Shown here: piece after piece, positions 55,710-63,938 of the stretch
Layout of the letters: each line of letters opens with the position of its first letter
Numbering within the stretch: position 1 is the stretch's first letter
Origin: Nocardiopsis listeri NBRC 13360
Lineage (GTDB): Bacteria; Actinomycetota; Actinomycetes; Streptosporangiales; Streptosporangiaceae
Assembly: GCF_001570765.1 (NCBI RefSeq)
Contig: NZ_BCSH01000028.1
Span: 1-64,000, forward strand
Reading direction: 5' to 3'
Length of the DNA stretch: 64,000 nt
The notes under the pieces: generated by a model
Told to the model about the DNA's origin: nothing
The model's input: the letters and a program-made list of their open reading frames with translations, nothing else
Databases searched by the model: none
Translations under genes and position numbers: made by a program

Positions 55710-56954
55710 ATGACCACGACGTCCGGATCTTCCGCACGCCCTGGACCCTCCGACCCGCCGCCCCAGGCCACCGACCCCGAAGACGTCGAGGACACCGGAA
55801 TCGGTGGCGGGGATGCCGCCGACCTGTGCGATCAGGCCCGCGACCTGGCCGAGAACGGGCACTTGAAACGCGCCGCCAAGCTCTACCAGCGGGCGGTCGC
55901 CGCCGACCCGCGTCCCAGGGTACGGGCGCGGGCCCTGCTGGGGCTGGCCGTGGTCCAGGACCAGCGCGGTGACCTGGCCGCGGCGCGAGAGGCAGCCCGT
56001 CGGGCGCTGTCCACCGGCGACTCCCGTTACGCGCCCCGCGCCGCCTACCACCTGGCACTTTCCCTGGAACAGGAGGGCTCGCACGGTGAGGCCGCCCGGG
56101 TGTGGGAACGACTGCTGGGTCTGGGCGGGGCGGCCTACGGTGCGGTGGCCCGCTACGGGTTGGCGCGAGAGGCCGAACTGCGGGGTGAGCACACCGAGGC
56201 GGAGGAGCACTGGGAGGCCGCTCTGGAACTGCCGCCCGAAGGCGAACCGATGAGCCGTCTGCACGCCACCACGGTCCAGGACGCCGCCAGGGACCTGGCG
56301 GGGCGCTTGTTGGACCGAGGACGGGTGGAGGACGCCTCCGTGGCGGTCGAGCGCGGTCTGGCGGTGGGAGACGATCCGGGTCTGCGTCTGCTGCGCTCCG
56401 CCACCCACCTGGAGCGGGCCATCGCCGACGTCGCCGCGGTCGCCGATCCGGGCACCGCCGACGAGCGGGCACACCCGCAGGCACGCACATCGGGCGCCGC
56501 GGTCGAGCTCCTGGCCGGATTGTTGGCCCTGCGAGGCGAACCGGACGAGGCGGCCCGGGCCTGGCGTACCGGGTTGGAGAGCCCGGACGCGCAGACCGCA
56601 GAGGAAGTGCGGTGGCGATTGCGCCGCTCCTTCGCCCAAGCCGGGGACGAGGACGGCGAGGAGGCGGCCGAACCCTGGTGGGAGGGGTACCTGGAGGAGG
56701 CCGTGGCGACCTCCAGCGCTTCCATGCTCGCAGGGGAGCTCTTCGCGACGGTGACTCGGATGCACGCCCTGTTGGCGGTGCCGGTGGTGGAGGGCGAGTC
56801 ACGCCCGGCCGCGCTGCGCGCCGCCATGGAGCAGGCCCTGCGTACCCCGAGCGAACTGGTGTGGGGCTCGGACGTTCACGCGGACTTCCGGCGGCGGCTC
56901 GCCGAGGCGATGGGGGAGGACGTGCTTCCCGAGGGTTGGCCGGACGGTCCCTGA
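55710..56954 (+). CDS. TPR repeat protein, 414 aa
   Basis: Tetratricopeptide-type helical pairs recur through the protein ('AADLCDQARDLAENGHLKRAAKLYQRAVAADPR', 'ALLGLAVVQDQRGDLAAAREAARRALSTGD', 'RAAYHLALSLEQEGSHGEAARVWERLLGLG', 'AVARYGLAREAELRGEHTEAEEHWEAALELPP'). There is no catalytic domain, signal peptide or membrane segment; it is probably a cytoplasmic scaffold. The first 30 residues are Pro/Ser-rich. ATG at 55710 is chosen because the upstream part of the open frame runs into gcvP; its ribosome site (GGAAAG) is weak. Confidence 0.82.
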   Translation: MTTTSGSSARPGPSDPPPQATDPEDVEDTGIGGGDAADLCDQARDLAENGHLKRAAKLYQRAVAADPRPRVRARALLGLAVVQDQRGDLAAAREAARRALSTGDSRYAPRAAYHLALSLEQEGSHGEAARVWERLLGLGGAAYGAVARYGLAREAELRGEHTEAEEHWEAALELPPEGEPMSRLHATTVQDAARDLAGRLLDRGRVEDASVAVERGLAVGDDPGLRLLRSATHLERAIADVAAVADPGTADERAHPQARTSGAAVELLAGLLALRGEPDEAARAWRTGLESPDAQTAEEVRWRLRRSFAQAGDEDGEEAAEPWWEGYLEEAVATSSASMLAGELFATVTRMHALLAVPVVEGESRPAALRAAMEQALRTPSELVWGSDVHADFRRRLAEAMGEDVLPEGWPDGP

Positions 56955-56973
56955 CCGGTTCGCGCGCACGTCA

Positions 56974-57002
56974 CCGCCCGGGATTTCGCGGTTCCCGGGC
57001 GG
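56974..57002 (+). terminator. Terminator after the TPR gene
   Basis: CCGCCCGGGA (56974-56983) pairs perfectly with TCCCGGGCGG (56993-57002) over a 9-nt loop. Confidence 0.7.
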
Positions 57003-57100
57003 GAGAGGTCGAGAGTTCGGAGGATCGGTTCTTCGGTGGGTGCCACGCGAGTCGGTGGAAATCGTGGCCGGGCACCGGTCGAGACCGGTGGTCGGTCGCT

Positions 57101-57289
57101 TCAGGCCGCGACGCGGGGGCGGTGTGGTGCCACGACCGCCCCGTCGGGGAGGAGCTCACCGGTGTCGTCGAAGAGGACGACGCCGTTGCAGAGCAGGCTC
57201 CATCCCTGTTCGGGGTGGCTGGAGACGACCCGGGCCGCCTCGCGGTCGGTTTCCTCGGCGGTGGGGCAGGAAGGCTTGTGGCTGCACAT
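57101..57289 (-). CDS. DUF5999 family protein, 62 aa
   Basis: The product begins MCSHKPSCPTAEETDREAA and continues 'RVVSSHPEQGWSLLCNGVVLFDDTGELLPDG', which fits the small DUF5999 family of Streptomyces-type actinobacteria (conserved MCSH..PCP and EQGWSLLCNGV). ATG at 57289 has AAAGGG upstream; the frame to 57442 is too long for the family. The function is unknown; the three Cys and two His could bind a metal (inference). A palindrome 51 bp upstream may be its operator. Confidence 0.85.
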   Translation of the reverse strand: MCSHKPSCPTAEETDREAARVVSSHPEQGWSLLCNGVVLFDDTGELLPDGAVVAPHRPRVAA

Positions 57290-57339
57290 GGAATGGACCC
57301 TTTCGGTCGTGTGCCGGTTGAGGCCAACAGTAGTGGCTG

Positions 57340-57353
57340 ACATCACATGATGT
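57340..57353. promoter_or_regulatory. Palindrome upstream of the DUF5999 gene
   Basis: ACATCA-CA-TGATGT is a perfect inverted repeat in an AT-richer patch 51 bp before the start codon. Two looser repeats of GTTgAGGCCaAc type flank it. No regulator is identified. Confidence 0.4.
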
Positions 57354-57455
57354 TGTCGGTTTAGGCCGATGGCAATGGTGCCGTTCCGCTCTTGTTCGCT
57401 CTCAACAGGTGAGACTCTCCCCCCGGCGGGCCGGTTCTCCACGAAATGTCGTGTG

Positions 57456-57475
57456 CGTGTCCGAACCCGGACACG
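57456..57475 (-). terminator. Hairpin after the ThrE-type exporter gene
   Basis: CGTGTCCG (57456-57463) pairs with CGGACACG (57468-57475), loop AACC. It is 11 bp past the minus-strand stop at 57487. Confidence 0.5.
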
Positions 57476-57486
57476 TCCACGGGGAA

Positions 57487-58914
57487 TCAGTAACCGCCGC
57501 GTGTGCGTCGGGCGGCCGGACGACTGCGCATCCCCGCGCCCGCCAGCCCACCGCGTTGGAAGGCCCGGACCAGTTCGCCACCGAGGTTGACCCCGGCGCC
57601 CAGCGCGAGCGCCACCGTGATGGCCTCGGCGAGGCTGAGCATCCCCGCCACGGCCGTGCCCTGGGTGATCTCGATCAGGCCCCGGTAGAGGATGCTGCCC
57701 GGCAGCAGTGGGGCGATGGAGGGGATCAGGTAGGGAAGGACCGGGCGTCGGGTGCGACGGGCCAACCAGTGCCCGACCACGCCCACGGCCACCGCGCCCA
57801 CCACGGTGCCCACCACCGGGGGAACGTCCACCAGTGAACGCAGCCCCGCGTAGGTCACCCAGATCATGACGCCCATGAGGCCGATACTGGGCAACATCCG
57901 GGGTGGTACCGCCAGTGAGATGGCGAAGGCCATGGCGATGCCGGCGGAGCCCACCAGCACCGCGACGTCCAGGGCGGTGCCCGCCGACGGCAGGTTCTCC
58001 AGGTCCATGTTCACACCCAGACGCACCGCCGTGTAGGCCACCGCGCCCACACCCGAGACGATCGCGCCCAGCGTGAAGAAGGTCTCCAACAGGCGTGCCG
58101 CGGCGGAGACGTAACTGCCACTGATGCCGTCCTGGAGACTGGAGACCAGCGGACGACCGGGCAACAGCGCCATGATGTTACCGGTGATGATGGCGCCCGC
58201 CTGGAGACCGAGGTCGAGTGAGGTGCTCACCCACAACAGGCCCACGCCGATGGAGGCGGCCACGGTGGCGGCGGCGACCATCTGGTAGAACTCCGCCACA
58301 CCCCGGTTGGCGAGGAACACCGAGGTGCGATCGCCCAGCACGGTGGCCATGAACGCCACGGTGGCCACTATCAGACCACCGCCCACCATGAGACTGGCGC
58401 TGGAGGCGATGAGCCCGAAGCCCACCGCGATCAACCAGTTCGGGTAGGGCATGGGGGCCCGCCGGATCTGCTCCAGCCGGGCCGCGGCGTCCTCCAGCTC
58501 CAGCAGGCCGAGGGCGGCCTGCTGGACCAGGGTGTGCAACTCGTTGACGCGGAAGTAGTCGAGGGTACGGCGACGCACCACGCGTTCGCCGGTCACCGGT
58601 GGACTGTCGCCGCCCGGGTGGGTGGACAGGGAGATGGTGGTGAAGGTGACCGACACCTCCGAACGGGGCAGGTCGAAGGCGATCGACAGGCTCAGCATGG
58701 CCTCGCTGACCGCTTCGGTGCTCTCCCCGCTGGCCAGCATCAGTTCGCCCACGCGCAGGACCAGGTTGATGGCCCGCGCGTCGGGAAGGTTGGTGTCCTC
58801 GTCGTCGAGGTTGTCCGGGGTCAACTCACGCTCGTGCTCGGCGCGCCAGTCGCGCATCCGGCTGAGCATGATCTCCTCGCTCGGCGGCCCCGACCGCCCC
58901 CGCTTGCTCGGCAT
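57487..58914 (-). CDS. Threonine/serine exporter ThrE family protein, 475 aa
   Basis: The N-terminal cytoplasmic DUF1212/ThrE domain is seen in 'LVLRVGELMLASGESTEAVSEAMLSLSIAFDLPRSEVSVTFTTISLS', followed by ten membrane helices including the second (ThrE_2) half 'AGIAMAFAISLAVPPRMLPSIGLMGVMIWVTYAGLRS' and 'IPSIAPLLPGSILYRGLIEI'. Both halves are fused in one chain, as in Corynebacterium ThrE. It exports Thr/Ser or a similar solute by proton motive force. ATG at 58914 has GGAG upstream; an internal ATG at 58869 (MLSRMRD) is possible. Confidence 0.9.
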   Translation of the reverse strand: MPSKRGRSGPPSEEIMLSRMRDWRAEHERELTPDNLDDEDTNLPDARAINLVLRVGELMLASGESTEAVSEAMLSLSIAFDLPRSEVSVTFTTISLSTHPGGDSPPVTGERVVRRRTLDYFRVNELHTLVQQAALGLLELEDAAARLEQIRRAPMPYPNWLIAVGFGLIASSASLMVGGGLIVATVAFMATVLGDRTSVFLANRGVAEFYQMVAAATVAASIGVGLLWVSTSLDLGLQAGAIITGNIMALLPGRPLVSSLQDGISGSYVSAAARLLETFFTLGAIVSGVGAVAYTAVRLGVNMDLENLPSAGTALDVAVLVGSAGIAMAFAISLAVPPRMLPSIGLMGVMIWVTYAGLRSLVDVPPVVGTVVGAVAVGVVGHWLARRTRRPVLPYLIPSIAPLLPGSILYRGLIEITQGTAVAGMLSLAEAITVALALGAGVNLGGELVRAFQRGGLAGAGMRSRPAARRTRGGY

Positions 58915-59097
58915 GACTGTGCTCCGTCTCCCCCTCTTCGTCCGCGCCCCGTGATGGCGTTCCACTTTCGACGGCCACCAAGGGGACGCCGTACCCAACG
59001 GCGGGGTTCGCCCTTCCGGTCCGGATGGCGCCGGTGAGTTCGATCACCCAGGCCATCCTGTCAACGCCCGCGGTCGCGCTCTACGGTCGACGCGCCG

Positions 59098-59793
59098 TCA
59101 CCCGGCGGCCGGCGGTGGGTCCCCGCCCGGGGTGACCAGGCCGTTCTCATAGGCGTACACGACGGCCTGGACCCGGTCGCGCAGCCCCAGTTTGGTGAGG
59201 ATGCTGCCCACGTGAGACTTGATGGTGGTCTCGCCGAGGAAGAGCTGGCCGGCGATCTCGGAGTTGGACCGGCCACGGGCGACCAGCGCCAACACCTCGT
59301 GTTCGCGATTGGTGAGGGGGTCGGCTTCGGGTTCGGTCTCGGCCTCGGGGACGGGTATCAGGGGGACGAAACGGTCCAGGAGACGGCGCAGGACGGTGGG
59401 GGAGACCACGGAGGAACCATCGGCGACCAGGTCGATGGCGGCGATCAGTTCGGTGGGCGGCACGTCCTTGAGCAGGAAGCCGGATGCGCCGGCGCGCAGG
59501 GCCTCGACGGCGTACTCGTCCAGGTCGAAGGTGGTCAGGGCCAGGACGCGTACCCCGTGTCCGAGGCCCTTGGCCCATTCGACGATCTCGCGGGTGGCCT
59601 GGATCCCGTCGACGCCGGGCATGCGGATGTCCATGAGGACGATGTCGGGGAGCAGGCTTCGCACGGCTCGTGCGGCCTCGCGGCCGTCGGAGGCCTCGCC
59701 CACCACGGACAGGTGGGGTACGGATTCGAGGATCATGCGGAAGCCGGCACGGACGAGGGGTTGGTCGTCGACCAACAGGACTGAGACGGGCAC
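59098..59793 (-). CDS. NarL/FixJ-type response regulator, 231 aa
   Basis: The receiver domain (residues 1-120) has the acidic pair DD, the phospho-acceptor Asp in 'DIVLMDIRMPG', the Thr in 'VLALTTFD' and the Lys in 'GFLLKDV'. The C-terminal LuxR-type helix-turn-helix (about 165-225) is 'PLTNREHEVLALVARGRSNSEIAGQLFLGETTIKSHVGSILTKLGLRDRVQAVV'. GTG at 59793 opens 'PVSVLLVDDQPLVRAG' and has no clear ribosome site, so it may be leaderless. No histidine kinase gene lies beside it, so its partner is elsewhere. Confidence 0.93.
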   Translation of the reverse strand: MPVSVLLVDDQPLVRAGFRMILESVPHLSVVGEASDGREAARAVRSLLPDIVLMDIRMPGVDGIQATREIVEWAKGLGHGVRVLALTTFDLDEYAVEALRAGASGFLLKDVPPTELIAAIDLVADGSSVVSPTVLRRLLDRFVPLIPVPEAETEPEADPLTNREHEVLALVARGRSNSEIAGQLFLGETTIKSHVGSILTKLGLRDRVQAVVYAYENGLVTPGGDPPPAAG

Positions 59794-59834
59794 GGGGCCG
59801 ATTCTGCCGTATGGGGTGGAGTGCCGGGGCCGGC

Positions 59835-60641
59835 TCAGGCGGTGGGGAGCGGGGGCGGGGTGCCACCGAACTCGGGGCACAGGGCCTGGTGTTCGCACCA
59901 TCCGCAGAGCTTGCTGCGTTTGGGTTCCCAGCGTCCCGCGCGTCCTGCGGCCTCGATGCGCGCCCAGATGTCGCCGATCTCGGCCTCGGCCGCGAGGAGT
60001 TCCTCCTGGGTGGGGTCGTACCAGCGCACGGAGCCGTCGCCCAGGTACATGAGTTGGAGGCGGGCGGGGACCACGCCGAGGTCACGCCAGATCATGACGG
60101 CGTAGAAGAAGATCTGGAACTTGGCCTTGTCCTCGAAGCGGGGGTGGGGCGACTTGCCGGTCTTGTAGTCGACGACACGGATCCGGCCACCGGGTGCGAC
60201 GTCGAGGCGGTCGACGTAGCCGCGCAGGCGCAGGCCGGTGGGCAGGGACACCTCCAGGCGCATCTCGCGTTCGCGCGGTTCGAGGTTGGCGGGGTTCTCC
60301 AGGTCGAAGTAGCGCTGGACGAGGTCGCGGGACGACTGGAGCCAGTCGTCGAGGCCCTCTCCTTCGGGGAAGAGGTGGTCGGCGACGTCGGGCTTCTTCT
60401 CGCGGATCTTCTTCCACTGGGGGTCGACGAGGCCGAGCGCGGTGCGCGTGGTGCGGGTGTCGGCGGGAAGTTCGTACAGACGTTCCAGGCAGGCGTGGAC
60501 CAGGGTGCCGCGCAGCGCGGCGGCGCTGGGGGCCTCGGGGAGGCGGTCGATGGCGCGGAAGCGGAACAGCAGCGGGCACTGGAGGAAGTCGGAGGCTCGC
60601 GAGGGCGACAGGGCGCTCGGCAGCGTCGGCACGGTGGTCAT
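59835..60641 (-). CDS. RecB-family PD-(D/E)XK nuclease with Fe-S cysteines, 268 aa
   Basis: The nuclease core shows 'RGYVDRLDVAPGGRIRVVDYKTGK' (catalytic D, then D-Y-K), with 'LRGTLVHACLERLYELP' as the N-terminal motif. C-P-L-L near the N-terminus and 'CGWCEHQALCPEF' near the C-terminus supply four cysteines for a 4Fe-4S cluster, as in AddB/Cas4-type nucleases. It is a cytoplasmic DNA repair-type exonuclease. ATG at 60641 opens MTTVPTLPSALSPSRASDFLQCP; the frame to 60710 overlaps the divergent promoter. It is divergent from the site-2 protease by 81 bp, an arrangement conserved in actinobacteria. Confidence 0.9.
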   Translation of the reverse strand: MTTVPTLPSALSPSRASDFLQCPLLFRFRAIDRLPEAPSAAALRGTLVHACLERLYELPADTRTTRTALGLVDPQWKKIREKKPDVADHLFPEGEGLDDWLQSSRDLVQRYFDLENPANLEPREREMRLEVSLPTGLRLRGYVDRLDVAPGGRIRVVDYKTGKSPHPRFEDKAKFQIFFYAVMIWRDLGVVPARLQLMYLGDGSVRWYDPTQEELLAAEAEIGDIWARIEAAGRAGRWEPKRSKLCGWCEHQALCPEFGGTPPPLPTA

Positions 60642-60722
60642 ACCCGCCAGCCTATGAGAGCCGGGGCCCGGTGGGGCGGGTGTGGTGGGACCCGTCGCCG
60701 GTGGGGTCATAGTGTGGGGCCT

Positions 60723-61883
60723 GTGAGCAACGGCAGCGATCCCTCCGAGACCCGGTCCGCCTCTCGTTCCCGGAGGACGGGGTTACTGCTCGGGCGTCCG
60801 TTCGGCGTTCCGGTGTACGTGACGTCGTCGTGGTGGATCGTGGCGGTGCTGATCACCCTGGTCTATGGGGGCATCGTCCAGACCCGGTTGGCGCTGGGGC
60901 CCTCGGCGTACCTGTTGGCGTTCGTCTTCGCGATCCTGTTGTACGCCTCGGTGCTGGTGCACGAGTTGGCGCACTCGGTGGTGGCGCGCTCGTACGGGTT
61001 GCCGGTACGGCGGATCGTCCTTTACGTGCTGGGCGGGGTCTCGGAGATCGACCGGGAGGCCCCCACCCCCGGCAAGGAGTTCTGGATCGCCTTCTCGGGG
61101 CCGTTGCTGTCGCTGGTGTTGGCGGGGGGCGCGTTCGGGTTGGCGCTGTTGGCGAACCCGTTCAGCATCCCCGGTGAGCTGATGTTCCAGTTGTGGATCG
61201 CGAACCTGTTGGTGGGTGTGTTCAACCTGTTGCCCGGGCTGCCGTTGGACGGTGGTCGTCTGCTGCGCGCCGGGGTGTGGAAGCTGACCGGGCGCCCGCA
61301 CACCGGGAGCGTGGTGGCGGCCTGGGGCGGTCGGGTGCTGGCGCTGGTGGTGGCGGCCTTGCCGTTCCTGTTCGCGTGGAGCGCGGGCGGCACTCCGGGA
61401 CCGTGGGCCATCGTGTGGGGTGTGGTGCTGGCCGGGTTCATGTGGATGGGCGCTACCGAGGCCCTGCGCAACGCGCGGGTGCGGGCCCGTGTTCCGGGGT
61501 TGCGCGCCCGGGACCTGGCGCGCCGGGCCGTGGTGGTGCCCGCGGACCTGCCGTTGGCGCAGGTGGACGTGCGTGCTCGGGAGGCGGGCACGGAGGCGGT
61601 GGTGGTGACCGACTCCGGGGGCACGCCGATCGCGGTGGTACATCCCACCGCGGACGAGGCGATCTCGAAGGCGCGACGGGCCTGGGTGCCGGTCTCGGAC
61701 GTGTCCCGGGCGTTGACCGGGAATTCGGTGGTGTCGGTGGGGTTGGAGGGCGAGGAGCTCCTGACCGAACTCACCCGCCACCGGTTGCCGGAGTACCTGG
61801 TGGTGGCCGAGGACGGTGGGGTGTTCGGGGTGATCCGGGCCTCGGACGTCAACGCGGCGATGGCCGGACGGGAGCGGGCCTGA
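60723..61883 (+). CDS. Site-2-type M50 metalloprotease with CBS domains, 386 aa
   Basis: The zinc motif is HELAH ('SVLVHELAHSVVARSYGLPV'), and the third ligand lies in 'NLLPGLPLDGGRLLRA'. Five or six membrane helices fill residues 20-245, and a CBS-type pair follows ('DLARRAVVVPADLPLAQVDV', 'VVVAEDGGVFGVIRASDVNAAM'). It cuts substrate proteins within the membrane. GTG at 60723 is chosen; TAGTGT 8-13 nt upstream may be the -10 of a leaderless mRNA. The open frame from 59670 runs antisense to two other genes and is not coding. Confidence 0.92.
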   Translation: MSNGSDPSETRSASRSRRTGLLLGRPFGVPVYVTSSWWIVAVLITLVYGGIVQTRLALGPSAYLLAFVFAILLYASVLVHELAHSVVARSYGLPVRRIVLYVLGGVSEIDREAPTPGKEFWIAFSGPLLSLVLAGGAFGLALLANPFSIPGELMFQLWIANLLVGVFNLLPGLPLDGGRLLRAGVWKLTGRPHTGSVVAAWGGRVLALVVAALPFLFAWSAGGTPGPWAIVWGVVLAGFMWMGATEALRNARVRARVPGLRARDLARRAVVVPADLPLAQVDVRAREAGTEAVVVTDSGGTPIAVVHPTADEAISKARRAWVPVSDVSRALTGNSVVSVGLEGEELLTELTRHRLPEYLVVAEDGGVFGVIRASDVNAAMAGRERA

Positions 61884-61957
61884 CGGGTGTCTGCTCTGGG
61901 CCTGCGCCGGCTCCCAGACGCCGGACCGGTGTACCCCCTGCGGTTCTCGGGAGGGGA

Positions 61958-62431
61958 TCAGCGACGGGCGCCTTGGGGCCACAGGACGATGACGGGGCGG
62001 CTCAGGGCCCGGGCGTAGGCGACCACGTCGGCGGTGCCGCCGGGGCCGCGGGCCGGCAGTCCGTCCCAGACGGCGATGAGCCGGTCGCTCTGTTCGACGA
62101 GGAGACGGCCCGCGGCCATGTGGGAGTGGGGGTCGGAGACGGCGTGCGGTAATTCGTGGACCAGGACGGAGCGGGCCAGGAGCCGGTCGTAGACGGGGTG
62201 GTGCGGGGCGGGCAGCGCCGAGCGGTAGCCGGCGGCGGGGATGACGGCCTCCAGCGGGGCTCCGGCGTCCAGGACGGCCTCGGCGAAGAGGGAGTCGGCG
62301 CCGTCGGCGAGGCAGGAGAGGCCCACCATGGCGTGTCCATAGGGCTCTAGATGGTCCTTGACCAGTGCGGCGACGTGTTCGTTCACGTCAGGGGTCAGGT
62401 TGCGGTGCCCGGTGATGCCGATGCGGATCAC
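61958..62431 (-). CDS. SLOG-like Rossmann-fold protein, 157 aa
   Basis: The start 'VIRIGITGHRNLTPDVNEHVAALVKDHLEPYG', then 'GLSCLADGADSLFAEAVLDAGAPLEAVIPA' and 'LLVEQSDRLIAVWDGLPARGPGGTADVVAYARALSRPVIVLWP', shows the beta-alpha pattern and glycine-rich loops of the SLOG/LOG superfamily, which bind nucleotides or nucleotide-derived signals. GTG at 62431 has GGGAGG immediately upstream. It starts 34 bp after an XRE/TPR regulator gene and is co-transcribed with it. Biochemical function unknown; a role in nucleotide signalling is inferred. Confidence 0.8.
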   Translation of the reverse strand: MIRIGITGHRNLTPDVNEHVAALVKDHLEPYGHAMVGLSCLADGADSLFAEAVLDAGAPLEAVIPAAGYRSALPAPHHPVYDRLLARSVLVHELPHAVSDPHSHMAAGRLLVEQSDRLIAVWDGLPARGPGGTADVVAYARALSRPVIVLWPQGARR

Positions 62432-62465
62432 GTGACCTCCCGGTTCGTTCGCTTTCGCCGCGTTT

Positions 62466-63773
62466 CTACCCACTGGGGATGCCGGTAACGAGGGCGGCGA
62501 GACGGGTGTCGAGTTCGTTGACACGGTCGGCGTGGGGGCCGCGGTAACGCCGGCGGAAGGAACGCACGCGGGCCACGACGCGTTCGGAGGCGAAGCGCAC
62601 CCCGGTGTCGAGGGCCTCCTGGGCCAGGCGGAAGGCCTCGTCGATGTCTCCGGCCTCGGCGTGGGCGGAGGCCAGTTCGACCTTGAGCACCGCGGCCTGT
62701 TTGACGTTGCGGGAGGGCGGGGCGACGGCGTCGGCGAAGGCGGCGCGGGCCTCGTGCGGGGTGCGCAGGCGTACGCCCACCAGGGCGCGGTAGCCGGCGA
62801 CCTTGGCCTCGTCGAAGACGAACACCCAGGGCCAGGGCGGCCGGGCGTTGTCGGGGCGGTCGACGTCGCGTTCGGCACGGCGGATGGCGCTCGCGGCGGA
62901 GGTGCGGTCGCCGATGCCGGCGTGGGCGAGGGCGCCGATGCAGGACAGCCAGGCGCGTGCGGTGGGGTGGGAGTCGGGGCCCAGGACGTGTTCGGCCTCT
63001 TGGACCAGTCCCAGTCCGAGTTCGGGGTCCTCGGCGGTCTCGATCTCGAAGGAGGCCAGGGAACCGAGCATGTAGACGTCGAGCAGGCGCATGCCGGCCT
63101 GGCGGGCGCGTACGACGGCGGTGCGGTAGTGCATGCGGGCCGATCCCATGTCGCCGAGGTCGGCGTTGAGCCAGGCGGCGAACCCGGAGGCTTCGCTCGC
63201 CGCGGCGCTGAGTTCGGTGTGGAAGGGCGTCACGCGCGCGTTCGTGAGCATCTGCTCGGCCAGGTGCACGTGCGCGATCGCGCCGGGCAGCAGGTGGCGC
63301 GCGGGCGAGGTCGCGTCCATGCGTCGTTGGCCGCCGGTGATGGCCCGAAGGGAGGGTGCGGTGTCCTCGTCGATGCCGTGGTGGACCTCCGGGCCGACGA
63401 TGGGTCGTGCGGTGGAGGCCAGGAGTCCGCCGGCGGCGACGGCCTTTCCGAAATCGCGACGTCTGGTGGGAGGTATCGCCTTGGTGGTGGGACCCTCCTT
63501 CGTTGTTTCGCCGCCGAAGCGGATCAGGTGCAACGGGATGTCGAGCCGCCGTGCCAGGTCCTGGACCTGGCTGATGGTGAGCGACTGCTGGCCGTTGACC
63601 ACTCGGGAGACCCAGCTCTGTGAGTAGGTGAGTTCCCGTGCGAGGTCGCCCTGGGACCAGCCGCGTGCGGTGCGCACGCTTTCGATGACCGTGGGCATGT
63701 CGCATTCGGCGAGGGCGTCGGCCACGCGAGGTCGGGTCCACAGGTCCTTGGGAAGGCCGTCTGCTTGAGGCAT
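62466..63773 (-). CDS. XRE-family regulator with TPR-type C-terminal region, 435 aa
   Basis: Residues 25-85 form a helix-turn-helix ('VIESVRTARGWSQGDLARELTYSQSWVSRVVNGQQSLTISQVQDLARRLDIPLHLI'). A short basic linker ('TRRRDFGKAVAAGGLLASTAR') is followed by about 300 helical TPR-like residues, the plan of large Streptomyces-type XRE regulators that may read peptides or proteins. ATG at 63773 lacks a strong ribosome site; TAATCT 7 nt upstream could be the -10 of a leaderless mRNA. It heads a two-gene operon with the SLOG-like protein. Confidence 0.88.
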   Translation of the reverse strand: MPQADGLPKDLWTRPRVADALAECDMPTVIESVRTARGWSQGDLARELTYSQSWVSRVVNGQQSLTISQVQDLARRLDIPLHLIRFGGETTKEGPTTKAIPPTRRRDFGKAVAAGGLLASTARPIVGPEVHHGIDEDTAPSLRAITGGQRRMDATSPARHLLPGAIAHVHLAEQMLTNARVTPFHTELSAAASEASGFAAWLNADLGDMGSARMHYRTAVVRARQAGMRLLDVYMLGSLASFEIETAEDPELGLGLVQEAEHVLGPDSHPTARAWLSCIGALAHAGIGDRTSAASAIRRAERDVDRPDNARPPWPWVFVFDEAKVAGYRALVGVRLRTPHEARAAFADAVAPPSRNVKQAAVLKVELASAHAEAGDIDEAFRLAQEALDTGVRFASERVVARVRSFRRRYRGPHADRVNELDTRLAALVTGIPSG

Positions 63774-63938
63774 GAGCCCAGATTAGGGATCCCGGCTCGT
63801 CTTGGTGGCTATGTGTGAAAAAGAAGGTGTGATGCGTGATCCGCATACTGGTCATGTGGGCTCTGCGACATGGGGCAGAGTGAACTTGTCGTTGGCCCCG
63901 GTGACGGTGGTCGCCGGGGCGGTGAGGAGGGAGGGCAC

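Noticed and set aside
59670-60722. N-terminal extension of the M50 protease by 351 residues
   Set aside because: It runs antisense to the response regulator and the RecB-family nuclease; the true protease begins at GTG 60723.
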